Shown here: positions 11,345-21,098 of the stretch, one piece after another | Layout: each line of letters opens with the position of its first letter | Position numbering within the stretch: position 1 is the first letter of the stretch | NCBI RefSeq assembly: GCF_921293095.1 | Contig: NC_060254.1 | Coordinates: 5,456,001-5,520,000 of the forward strand | Origin: Ischnura elegans | Lineage: Eukaryota > Arthropoda > Insecta > Odonata > Coenagrionidae | Reading direction: 5' to 3' | Length of the DNA stretch: 64,000 nt | The notes under the pieces: model-generated | Databases searched by the model: none | What the model was told of the DNA's origin: nothing | What the model saw: the letters and a program-made list of their open reading frames with translations, nothing else | Position numbers and translations under genes: made by a program

Positions 11345-11808
11345 TTCTCAGTTTAAAGCCATATTTGCCCTACCAATCGCAAGTGGTGCGTGCTTTTGTT
11401 ACGTTCCCTCAATAAGTTCAGAGTTCTCCTTAAATCTACACTCCTTGCTTCCTTACGCCTACATCATCCCTTGTCAAGCGCTCGCTAGAATGTCGCATGT
11501 TCACCCGACTTAACTCTGTGTCCTCCCAATATAAATCCCTCTCATCTAACCGCGGACTCATTAATCAAACTTGTGGAGTCTCATTTCCCAGAAAACAACT
11601 TAACTCATGCATAACACACTACACTTTCAGAGTTTTCCCTTTGCATTCCCAATGCTATGCACATGTTTTTGAATTTTTAGATGTTACTACTGTGTAATAT
11701 TGTTATTTTTGCGTTGTTGCGTTGCGTTGTTATTTAATTAATTTATTCATTCCTGTGTCGATGTAAAATGGCAAGGTTTTCTGGATGTGAGCAAATAATT
11801 AAATAAAT
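11345..11808 (+). mobile_element. LINE 3' region, L2/Jockey-like, decayed
   Basis: The sequence ends GTAAAATGGCAAGGTTTTCT, then GGATGTGAGCAAATAATT and AAATAAATAA. This is the layout of the 3' end of the neighbouring LINE at 12582 (GTAAAATCC..., GGTGATGAAATAAATAAATAA). Coding remnants upstream resemble the ...FPRTIRLWN... region that closes LINE ORF2 but are heavily broken. Clade assignment is tentative. Confidence 0.4.
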
Positions 11809-12014
11809 AACTCCTAAAAAAATAAACCAGTAAACATTATACGAAAAAATTCGTTTGGGCTCTGAAACTTGGTCCATCGGAAAAAGTGCTCAGGACAGAA
11901 TGGAGGCCTACGTGGCCTGGTGCTGGAGGAGAATGCTGAAGGTAAAATGGAGTGGTGAAAAATGTGAAGGTGTAAAGATGGATAGGAAAAGAAAGGACAC
12001 AATAGATCCACTAC

Positions 12015-12582
12015 TCTAACCTTGCTCAACCGTCCTGCTAACTTCTTTCTTGCTGTAGCCCGCTATCGAATCCCCACACTCAGACATTACGCCCGTGACG
12101 TTATCCTTTCCTCCCTCAGGATATCTAGCATAACAAGCCGCCGTGTCTTATCTTAACTCATGTTTCTGCATAGAATCTTTAGCGGTTCTCTACGGACAAA
12201 CGAAATTCTCCCTCTTTTCCGTTTTCATATTCCTCCTCGCCCCTTACGAAATAATTCTCTGCTTCACATTCCGCGATTCCGTCTCTCCATCTCTCAACGC
12301 TCTCTGTTCTACCGAATCCCATAATTATTTAACTCCATAGCTTCAAAAATCCCTTCCCTGGACCTATTTTCCTCTGCCCCTAATTACAAAGCCACCTTAA
12401 AATGCCATCTGAATAATTCACCATTGTCTAATCAATAGTGCCCTTTCCTCGGTTTAAAAATTTTGTTTTCTGTTAGTTTTTATTTATTGTGCTATTGCTT
12501 GTTACCTTTTAGGTATTATTTTTTTAAGGAAAAGCCAATGTAAAATCCTTTGTGCCGTTTTTGGTGATGAAATAAATAAATA
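12015..12582 (+). mobile_element. LINE ORF2 C-terminus and 3' end (L2/Jockey-like)
   Basis: With one in-frame stop, the frame from about 12168 reads HRIFSGSLRTNEILPLFRF, then HIPPRPLRNNSLLHIPRFRL, then SISQRSLFYRIP, LFNSIASKIPSLDLF and KATLKCHLNN. That is the usual end of a LINE ORF2: R-rich, 'P.FR...QRS..YR.P.LFN.', and a final K..L...L helix. It is followed by a short 3' UTR ending in GGTGATG plus an AAATAAAT tail. It is 5'-truncated at about 12015. A tail of the same family sits at 8815-8889. Confidence 0.65.
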
Positions 12583-12845
12583 ATTCAGTGTAGGCCAAAG
12601 AAGAAAACGGTGTAGAAATGAGGCACTGCAATCACTGCGTGGGACAAGTACCAATAGGATAGATCAAGAAGTGTATGGGGAAGAGATGGGGAGGCATAGA
12701 GGGCTGTAGTATGTAAACCAATCTTAGGATTGTAATTTTATGCTTGCGCACAAACAAATTAGGAGTCATTGAAGAGAGCGGGAGAGACAGAGCAATGAAA
12801 GGGACTTTCGAGAGAAGAGGAGTCGAATGAGTGGCAAACAAGAGT

Positions 12846-13520
12846 GTCAACATAATACCCTGCGAGCCACCTCACTGGTGTTTGGCAGGGGGTGAGCTTA
12901 CGTGCAGCATACAATCCGGTGCGTCTTCGTAATCGTCTAAGTCCCTAGCACAAGTCAGCCGCCGTTGTGATCTCTCACCGATCATGCCTTGCTCCATGCA
13001 ATTTCACTGCAGCCATGCAAAAAATGCAAATTATTAAGAGGAAAAATATCCATGCTGCTGCATAAAACTAGTAAAATTCCGAAAAGGAAAACAAGGTCCA
13101 ACAATCCCAAAGCAGAAAACAAAAATAAATGTGCATTTGGTCGACCTAGCGAGAACAGCGATTAATTACATTGATGGCACACCTGTAACTATCCCTGATT
13201 GTCCTAGGAAATAACAACGTCTTAAATCTCTCCGTTCTGCAGGCTATTTCTTTTGTCATCCTCTCGTGATCTCTTCTAGCATAATACGACGGTATGATAA
13301 GTATACTTTTCATGTCATCTTCCAACGCGTCCTCTCCGAATCTGCTTTGTGGATTGAGTCTGCACACTGCGTTTTACTCTTGTCTTCCTCAAATGATGAA
13401 TAGCCTCCCATTTTCTGCTCGTGAAAAGCCATCCTACCCAAAACACTATCACGAAGTTCCCATTACAATGAAAAATGAAATTGTGAACATTCCTTCAAGT
13501 CCTCAATCACTATAAGGGTA
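12846..13520 (-). mobile_element. CR1-like LINE C-terminal end (subfamily A)
   Basis: The 3' terminal block of subfamily A (CCTGCGAGCCACC, GGTGTTTGGCAGGGGGTGA) is at 12850-12893 on the minus strand. The C-terminal ORF2 codons lie upstream on that strand at about 13360-13146: DMKSILIIPSYYARRDHERM, then IACRTERFKTLLFPRTIRDS. This matches the family closing block found in the element at 14.4 kb (RSDHINKIREIDCRTDRFRM, SFFPRSIRDYNG). Its further 5' part, 13400-13520, is degraded. Confidence 0.75.
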
Positions 13521-14400
13521 CACGATGACCACTGTCCTTGTCGCCTTGAGGTGTCCCTCCGCTCCAAGCAGCGCTTCCTCCGGAATGGCCATTGGTGCGT
13601 GTCTTACGGCGGCCAAAAATCCTCACTGCATTCCACGCCCTTGAAAATGCTGTTTTTTTCAAGGCATTCATTGTGTAGCGTGTTCTCATCATCGCTTTGC
13701 TTGCATTCATTCTCATCGGCAAACTCTGCTCAAAAGCGCTTCCTCCGACGGTTCGAGCGCCGACGTTTCGCTGTCCATCGCAGCATTCTTGTCCGTGCCT
13801 CCCCTCCCATCGGCTGCCGCATAAGATGAATAGGTGATGACAGTATTCCGAGAAAAATGGCTTCTTTCGCCTTCACGTGATTATCTCCTTGGGAAGAAAC
13901 GACACCTGTCTTGGAACGAAATTTGTTTCGTCCTGTCGGGGAAAGAAGAAGGGCCATTTGTATAGCAGCCATTTCATCTGCGCGTCCCACGGCTTGCATC
14001 ACAACGATCGGCTCCTGAGCGCACACACCGAGTCAACCTATCCGGTGGGGCGTTCTGGAGTGAAGTTCGAGGAAAAACGTGTAAATTACATGCAGCTGAC
14101 TCAACACCTAAAGACCCAGGCAGTGTCTGTCCTCTGGCGGATTCTCAGCTCCGAAAGACTAATCCACCATCTCACTATTCGTCTACACATACAAGTACTA
14201 CATTGCAAGCCGATTAAATAGGCGTGTGGCAGCGGTTTTTTGGACGCCTTCCGTAAACAAAAAAGAAAATAACGCGTACGAATTCCCGTTTAGTATTTAT
14301 TTAGTTCTTTATTGCACTGGGGGAAAAAAGTAATTTCTACACCTATCTGTTCGGCAAAATATCTCTCATAATTAATAGTCTCTATCGGAACTGGATATAT
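13521..14400. other. Moderately GC-rich DNA, open on both strands, unassigned
   Basis: Frames 13551-13829 and 13877-14221 (+) and 13510-13722 and 13730-14026 (-) are open. The minus-strand ones are Arg/Met-rich, ending in an RRRSNRRRKRF-like cluster. I recognise no family. The higher GC than the flanks may mean an old exon or a transposon ORF1, but this is speculation. Confidence 0.3.
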
Positions 14401-14404
14401 AATC

Positions 14405-15277
14405 GTAATGAATTTCTGGAAGAAGAATAACTCCCTACAGCGTAACTATGTCATTCGGGGCACGCAGTTAAAGGCAGTTGAATCTGTGAAATATCTAGGG
14501 GTTAGACTCAATAATGATCTATCGTGGAATAAACATATTCGAGAAATAACCGGTCAAGCTAATCGTAAAATGGGTTTTGTTAAAAGAATATTAGGAAAGT
14601 GCGACGACAAAGTGAGAGAAATTAGCTACTTTTCCCTCGTTAGACCACATTTGGAATACGCTGCCAGTGTTTGGGACCCTCATGAAAAAGGCTTAATAAC
14701 AGAGTTAGAACGCGTGCAAAGAAGAGCTGCCAGGTATGTGAAAGGTCGTTACGATAGTCTTGTTAGTGTAACTGACCTCTTACATAAACTCGGATGGGAA
14801 TCTCTGTCGGACCGTAGATTGAAAAATAGACTAAACCTTTTAGATAAATTCAAGAGCAGTGTCTTTTCTGACGAAGTTAACCATATCTTGCGGACGCCAA
14901 CGTACTACGGAAGATCAGATCATATAAATAAAATAAGAGAGATAGATTGCAGAACAGACAGATTCCGAATGTCATTTTTTCCACGATCAATAAGAGATTA
15001 TAACGGCAGCAATAGAACGCGTAAATAGATTGCATGACTTGTAGTGTAGCCTACTAACCTATGTAAAACTTACTGCATGTTTCTGAATTTCTATTCTATA
15101 TTCTATTTCTAACAGCATATAGTAGTATAGTTTGTTATTATACGGGACGTTTCTTGGACGGTGTGGTGTGCATGTGGGAGTCCAAATGCATGCTGCATGC
15201 TGGTGATTGATCACCCCCTGCCAAACACCCTAGAGGTGGCTCGCAGGGTAATTTGTAGATGTAGATGTAGATGTATA
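14405..15277 (+). mobile_element. CR1-like LINE, 5'-truncated (subfamily A reference copy)
   Basis: An uninterrupted 206-codon frame (14408-15028) holds the C-terminal part of a non-LTR reverse transcriptase. It reads VESVKYLGVRLNNDLSW (post-palm YLGV box), LVRPHLEYAASVWDP, RVQRRAARYVKGRY, LGWESLSDRRLKNRLNLL and CRTDRFRMSFFPRSIRDYNG. The palm FADD box and the endonuclease are missing because the copy is 5'-truncated near 14405. A 3' UTR follows, with the GGACGGTGTGGTGTGCATGT and CCCCTGCCAAACACCC blocks. It ends in a (TGTAGA)n tail at 15255-15277. The open frame makes it one of the youngest LINE copies in the window. It is inserted in an older minus-strand CR1-like copy. Confidence 0.85.
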
Positions 15278-15700
15278 GTAATGTTCTAATCTGATGCTCT
15301 TCGAGTCGCGCTGAAAGATATCGGTTATTTAAGGCTAGGACTTAGCCTTCGAGTCTTTAACGGCTCCCAACTTAGCTTTACGCTCAACGCTTTCCATATG
15401 CCGGGAGTAGATTTTGAAGAATCGTGCACCTTTCTTTATTTTGTATTTTCTGGAGTTGACGCATTGAGTCTTCCTGCGCCGGATCCCATGCGCTCACTTC
15501 GTTCTCAAGGTATGGCCGCCCGAGTGCGAAATAGCACCTCTCCATCAACACTCTCTCATCCGATAATCTTCCCGCAACACGCTAAACGCATCCTGCCTTC
15601 TTTCAAGCTCTTCCACATACATTCCCAACATTCTTTTCCCACGATTGATTTGAAGTTGTGGTAACGCCAAAATATTTCACTTCATCCGTCTTATTTATCC
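15278..15700 (-). mobile_element. CR1-like LINE RT fragment, minus strand, disrupted
   Basis: Reading the minus strand at about 15545-15400 gives CYFALGRPYLENEVSAWDP, then AQEDSMRQLQKIQNKERCT. That is a decayed RPHLEYAASVWDP block, followed by a decayed GWEPLKTRRLK-like block near 15345. The same stretch recurs at 58700-58960, and the two align over about 300 nt. The 3' end is missing at the boundary with the plus-strand LINE at 15277, so this copy is probably the target into which that one inserted. Confidence 0.6.
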
Positions 15701-16435
15701 TAGCGTTACGAATAGTCCTAAAATATATAGGCTATTAAAACTAAATTCAATTATATGAAAGCTGAAAAACTTTTTTCTTCGCACCCTCATCAAAATTGAA
15801 TCGGTATGTTTCCTTGCTACTCTGATGTATTTTCCTGATTACTTCTCCACTCTATTATTGTATGGAAGCGATTTTCCATCTAGAGATGTCTATATCCATG
15901 ATTTAATATTTACTTCAGTAAAAACGGAAGAAAAGCGGAATAAAAAAATACTATAACACTGCGCGTTCCAAAATTTCACGCTAATTTAGAATCGACCAAA
16001 CTCGAATTTTCTAATTGTTTGCCCGGGAAACAAAGGCTGAGAGAGCCTGAACACACTCATGAGTCACCAGTCGCCATAGTTCAATCAACTTAAGAGCTCT
16101 TTTGTGAGCCTTTAATGTCGAATAAACCAAACATTTCCGGGTGAAGGACTCATCAGTATGGTAAAAAATGAATGACATTTTTTGCCGCGAAGGTAGATCA
16201 ATTTTTGATTCATTAGTATCAATAATTTTACCTGTTCCGTATTCGGCTAACTCAGTTAAACAAATGACAAACCCGAAAGTCCATCAATGTCTAAAAGATG
16301 GCCATTGTATTAGCCCTAAAACAGACTTGCAGATGTTCAAATAAGAGGCATTGCTTTCGAGCATAATAGCAATGTGAACTGACAAAGAAAATTTAAATCA
16401 AAATTTTGTATAAAACTATTTTGAATCGTTCAGAA
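15701..16435. other. AT-rich DNA, nothing recognised
   Basis: No frame, inverted repeat or tail stands out. Part of it may be upstream, fully decayed RT sequence of one of the flanking CR1-like copies. Confidence 0.4.
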
Positions 16436-16984
16436 CTCTCTTTAAAGTTGCCTTAAGGCTTTTCAAAAAGAGATAGAGTAACACAAAGACCAGATCGTCT
16501 ACTCAGGACAAACAAAAGAAATACTGCCAATATCATCCTGAATTGCTTCGACACAGAAAGATTTATCAGTGAACCTAATAAAACACATAGGAAAGCGGCG
16601 AAATTCGTCAAAAACCGCTACGGGCGTACAGACAGCGCTACCCAGATTTTAAGCGAATGAGGCTGGGAGTCGCTGGAGAATCGGCGGCTAGGCCTAGATT
16701 ATTTGAACAATTGAGAATGGATATCTTAAAGAGCGACGCGGAGAACATAATATTAGAGCCACACTATATTTCCAGGTCCAATAGAAGCGATAAATTGAGA
16801 GAGATATTTTGCCGAACGGATACATATGGGAATTCGTTTTCCCCCCGAACCATAAAGGACTTTAATAAATGCTAGTCGTAATTTTGCTTGAGAAATTTTA
16901 TTTTTATGCTTTGACGGCTGGTGTCCTAACAACCCCTGCCACCCGCCTTTCAGGCGGTTTGCGGGGTAGTACGAAGATGTAGAT
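16436..16984 (+). mobile_element. CR1-like LINE C-terminus and 3' end (subfamily B)
   Basis: Frameshifted codons read KAAKFVKNRYGRTDSATQI (16578-16640), GWESLENRR (16661-16690), then LRMDILKSDAENIILEPHYI and REIFCRTDTYGNSFSPRTIK (16701-16875). The 3' end has the subfamily B signature: AACAACCCCTGCCACCCGCC, a small CTTTCAGGCGG hairpin, then GGGGTAGTACGAAGATGTAGATG. Compared with subfamily A the tail hexamer is shared but the terminal block differs. Confidence 0.75.
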
Positions 16985-17115
16985 GAAATAATTTGCAAAT
17001 TTTCGCCTTAATTCACTCATTGTTCAAATCCCATAGGTCTGAAGGTAACGGAATCTCGAGTTGAGTGTTCCACACGGTTACTTTAGTGATATTTTTCCAA
17101 CAAGTGAGCCTTAAA

Positions 17116-17339
17116 GGCCAGTTTACACGATAAATGAAGGGGTGCGAGTTACTTGATAAATGCTTCAACGTGGGAATAAACACCAAAATGCTCCGTACAG
17201 TCACCAAAATTGTACGAACAGGGCATTGAAGCTGTTCCAAGTTGATTCATGCGTTCGCATATGTTCCGTTCCGTCCTCCTTCATCGTTCAGTCACCTAGA
17301 CATTAGCTCGTACGTGTTAATGTATCGCGTAAGCCGGCC
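17116..17339. mobile_element. GGCC-ended MITE, copy 2
   Basis: A 224 bp element with inverted termini GGCCAGTTTACACGATAAAT and (complement of right end) GGCCGGCTTACGCGATACAT. The inner right half matches the 7.4 kb copy (CATGCGTTCG, CTAGACATTAGCTCGTACGT). A target duplication is not clear. It ends 13 bp before the TAGGGTGG MITE that starts at 17353. Confidence 0.65.
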
Positions 17340-17352
17340 TTCACTACTGCAA

Positions 17353-18014
17353 TAGGGTAGTTTCCTTCATCAAAGAAAAAGAAAGGCATTGATTGCGATT
17401 CGTTACCCACCATTAGTGTATTCATAATATATAAACTATTTGGTTTTAGAAATGCCATTTAAGACGAATGGCAATGGTCAATTTTATCCTCATTTGAAGA
17501 AGGCCAGATTGGCGCCCACGCGATGCCACTCCACGTGACGTCACAGGGACCAAGTTTCTGTAGGAGTAGATAGGAGTTTTACATCGTCTGAGATTTCCAA
17601 TGCATGCATGAGGCACAGAGCTCAGGGAAAAATGTCTTAATAATCACCGATTAAAACTGGCTATTGTCGGAAAGTTTTCTTCGTTTGATAAGGTATTAAT
17701 AATCCTTATTTAAGCGAAGCGCTACCACCTAGCAGGGTACTCTGCTACCTGCTAGCATCCAGCGTCGTATCAGCGCTCAAAGCCTCGCCCCAAGGTCACT
17801 TCACTTGCGGCAGCGGGAACCAGACTGACGTCACACGGAGTTTCCCCAGCATTTATACTTAGCCGTCGCGTTTTCGCGCGCTTCAAAATTTTCACTTTTC
17901 ATTTAATTGCGAAAAATAGATATCGTTGTTTAAAAATCTAGAAGCGTGAAATATGTACTCCAGGAGTAATAATCTTTGATTTAGGCAATAAAAAAATAAT
18001 AGGAAACCACTCTA
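17353..18014 (-). mobile_element. TAGGGTGG-ended MITE, copy A (full length, 662 bp)
   Basis: Termini are TAGGGTAGTTTCCT and AGGAAACCACTCTA, inverted repeats that start and end with TA, consistent with a TA target duplication. It is the reverse complement of the copies at 23.2, 38.3, 44.9 and 63.8 kb. Internal landmarks are GGCGCCCACGCGATGCCACT, CACGTGACGTCACAGGGACC, a GCTACCTGCTAGCA repeat region near 17745, and a GCGCGCTTCAAAATT stretch near 17876. There is no coding frame. Confidence 0.85.
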
Positions 18015-18058
18015 TTCTCCAAAGTTCGATTCACTGTCACTTTCGTATTTCTAGCAAA

Positions 18059-18474
18059 ATGGCAGAAAATCGGTCACAAGAGCGCCGTCAAAGTAGAATT
18101 TCAAGGGAATCATCGGAGCATTATCATCGGACGTGTCTGCACAGAAGTCGAGTCGTCGGGCGTTGAAGTCTCCGCGCCTCTCACGCATTGAAGTCTCCCA
18201 AAGGCACCCTGCCCCACCCAACTCGGCTGACAATGGCCCCGTCACGACCACGGACTCTAAATCTTCTTCCCTCTCTCTGGCCGTCAACTCACAAACACCC
18301 CTCACGGAATCCCCCCATTCAGCCTTCCTCACAAAGCAGACCCCTTCGAAAAAGAGGACGACCAATAAAGACACCGAGTAAGGAGAGCACCACATGCCGT
18401 GCACCAAACCCTCAACGCCCGCAGCGAGACACCCGAGTTGGAAGTTCGTTCACAAAGGCCGGTTTCTCGTAGGA
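18059..18474 (+). other. Unassigned Ser/Pro/Lys-rich open stretch with an AT-hook-like word
   Basis: An ATG at 18059 opens MAENRSQERRQSRISRESSE and stops at 18166. An overlapping frame (18133-18381) continues with a Ser/Thr/Lys-rich segment ending KKRTTNKDTE. The first frame reopens with LRKRGRPIKTPSKEST, which contains an RGRP AT-hook core. The frame switches, plus a GTAAGG at 18379 resembling a splice donor, allow either a broken gag-like or ORF1-like protein or a host exon remnant. I recognise no family. Confidence 0.25.
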
Positions 18475-18485
18475 ATTGTCAATAA

Positions 18486-18585
18486 GTTAATGTTGGGGAG
18501 CACTTGTTATCGCGAGATTTCAGCACCAATACCTACGTCCACGTCGGCGCCCATAGAAAAATATTAGCGTGGATATTACCCGGCA
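18486..18585. repeat. Unnamed repeat family X, copy 2 (short)
   Basis: The words GGGGAGCACTTGTTATCG, then TCGGCGCCCATAGAAA, then ATTAGCGTGGATATTA align with GGGGCACTTATCGTGAATC, AGCGGCGTCCATAGAAATTA and TTATCGCGGATATTAG in the copy at 24995-25325. Only about 100 bp can be aligned. Confidence 0.45.
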
Positions 18586-18589
18586 CAAA

Positions 18590-19885
18590 ATCATTGCTGT
18601 ATGGGTGCAGTCCTCTGAGCCAGCAATTCACATGAGCAAAGAGATGACAGTGAGAGTGAGCCAAACCTCAACACAGACATTGCGAACCGATGATCTTCGC
18701 CAATCACCAGAATCCACTCGCTGAACAAAAGCATCGGCACTCGCATCTTTCCTTGACCCCTCCCTCGCATCACGGCGCCTCTGCCTCAATTTCCCGGAAC
18801 CAATGCCGTACGATGCTGTTACTCGTGAAATTTTCACCGAGCACATCACTCATTCGTTTCATTAAGAAATATCGGAAGCTTGACGACATCAAACACATTC
18901 ACACTTAATGGGAGACACTGTTGCTTAAGTGCACGTTTAAGTTCTCATTGCGTGCTCACCACTAACAACTGCGTCGGATACTATGGAGACTACACAACAC
19001 ATGTGCGCAGAGCGTAGTTGAATTGTCACTGTGGTTTTTATTTTATGAACGATCGGACCTATAAAATATATTGACTTTCGCATTTCAGCGACGTTCATGA
19101 AAATGTGTCCACCCAAATTATTGTTGAATATGCATATTCGCAATTCAAGTATCATGTCGTTTAATAAATATACCTTGCTGATTTTCAAGGTAATAAAATG
19201 CAAGCCAACTATTTCATGAGTATCCTATGTCTACTGACTGCGCCCTCCAACTGAGGCCTCACGCGGTAATAGTCTAACTTGGTCGCCGCACTTCCCGAAA
19301 ATTCCTTTCACAAAAACTACTTTGCGATTAGTTTTATCCATAATCAATTTCATATTTTTGTTCTCAGAAAGATCATTGGATTTGTGTATATCCAAAGTCA
19401 GTATTGTGAAGAATTTTCAAACAAATCGTTCAATCGTGAAGAAATTTTACTAACAATATCATTACCTCCGACTCATAAGACATTTAATACCATAGTTACA
19501 TAACTCCTAGAAGTGCAATGAATTACTTGAAACTAAGTGAAAACCGTCAGTAGTGTCTCTTCCAAAATTAACTTTGAATACATATACAAGTAATGTTATG
19601 AATGTAATACTCCATACACTAGATCTTCTTTCTGCATAATCATCTCCATTCATCGGAAATGCTTACGGAATGAAAAATCAAATAACTCGCTGTTCCTGAA
19701 ATGTTTAATTTCAACGGTAAAATTCTTTGGTTTATTCGCTGACACCTGAGTAAATAATGTGTAGTATTAAAATAAAAATTTCAAGCTTTCATTCCATCGA
19801 AAAATATGGAAGAAATCCCTCGCCCATTTTTTCCTATTGTAGACGTTCTCTTTTAAGGAAGTGACGTTTTCCAAAATCAAAAGAA
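18590..19885. other. Intergenic DNA, nothing recognised
   Basis: Short frames (18591-18849 -, 18690-18908 +, 18937-19203 -, 19279-19503 +) have no motif. The composition is mixed at first and AT-rich from 19000. Confidence 0.4.
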
Positions 19886-19889
19886 CACA

Positions 19890-20258
19890 CACTGAAATGG
19901 ATATTTGTTTTTCGGGTCGATGCCGCGTCGACTCAGTTTTGGTGGAGGCCAATTCCGGGCGCATCCCAGCCCCCATGTTCGGGTGCAACGCCACCTTGTC
20001 GCTGCTCCGCCGCGCACACTTTCCAAAGCACCCTGCACCGTACACCCGTGCACCATTGCACGAGACTGCGTGCAATTTATTACTGGCTATTAGTTTCATG
20101 CAGGCGTTTCCAAGTAGCTGATACATTTATCTCCACTTCATTACATGGCTGCAGATATTTGGACCCGATGACGGGAGCTGGAATTCTCCCCAAACTGTCG
20201 TCCACGAAATATGAATCGACACTGCATTAACCCGAAATACAACTATCAATTGAATCAC
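19890..20258. mobile_element. MITE-like element with long imperfect terminal inverted repeats
   Basis: Left arm 19895-19985 and right arm 20160-20258 are diverged reverse complements over about 85 bp. The left reads TTCGGGTCGATGCCGCGTCG with further blocks GGCGCATCCCAGCCCCCATG. The right reads CCCGATGACGGGAGCTGGAA and ATCGACACTGCATTAACCCG. About 175 bp lies between the arms. A 10 bp direct repeat ACTGAAATGG occurs just outside each side (19891-19900 and 20281-20290), but the right one is about 20 bp from the arm end, so it may be chance. Confidence 0.5.
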
Positions 20259-20514
20259 CGCGGAAGCCTCCTAAACATAAACTGAAATGGCTGAGGCGTA
20301 CCTTGGTCGAACTGCATTCTTGCTTGCAATAAAAACACTTCTTCGATTCCACACGGTGAAACGCCATCCCGAGAGTCATCTGCTCAGTAAATTGCACCTC
20401 AGAAATGCCATTGCGGAGTAGGTGTAGCTCGGAGCAGAAGGTTAAATTGCAACTCCTGGAATAGTGATTCTTGCATTTGCTCGTATACAAACGTTACATT
20501 TGGGAAACATAAAC

Positions 20515-21098
20515 TGAAAGAGGGGAATGAATTCTGTTATTTGGGAAGCAGCATAACTAGCGATGGAAGAAGCAAGGAGGAAATTATCAGTGGAATGGCC
20601 AAGGCTAATAGAGAAATAGAGCCAACAGAAAGATCTCCTGACAGTGGGAAATTTAAACATGGAATTAAGACAACAGTTTGGCAGAACTTACATGTGGAGT
20701 ATGCTTCTCTGCGGAAGTTCACGGCATGACAATGACAGCAGTGCAGAAATTCAGGGCGGAGACTTCCGAAATGTGGTGATACAGAAGAATGATGAGGATA
20801 AAATGGATGGACTCTGTGAATAATGAGGGTGTCCTGAGAAGAGTAGGAGAGAAGTAAAGCCTCGTGAAAACCCTAATAAGAACACGAAACAACCATATCG
20901 GCCACATCTTGAGATATGATGAAGACAATCGTCGAGGGATAGGTGGATGGCAAGAACGGAAAAGGAAGACCTCGAATGGAATACATGGAGCCGGTAAAGA
21001 TGAATGTGATAGAGAAGAAATACGTGGGGGTGAAGAAATTAGCTGATAGGAGAATCGAGTTGAGAGCCGCGACGAACTAATCTTAGGAATGCTGACCG
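20515..21098 (+). mobile_element. RTE-like LINE reverse transcriptase C-terminus
   Basis: In shifting frames the plus strand reads FCYLGSSITSDGRSKEEIIS, then MAKANREIE, then WSMLLCGS-like, AEIQGGDFRNVVIQKNDEDK and MDSVNNE-like words. Next come LIRTRNNHIGHILRYDED and GRPRMEYM / VKMNVIEKKYVGVKKLADRR-like endings near 20975-21060. This is the closing portion of the RTE-like endonuclease-RT family common in arthropods. There are several frameshifts and at least one stop, so it is a pseudogene. No tail is seen. Confidence 0.75.
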
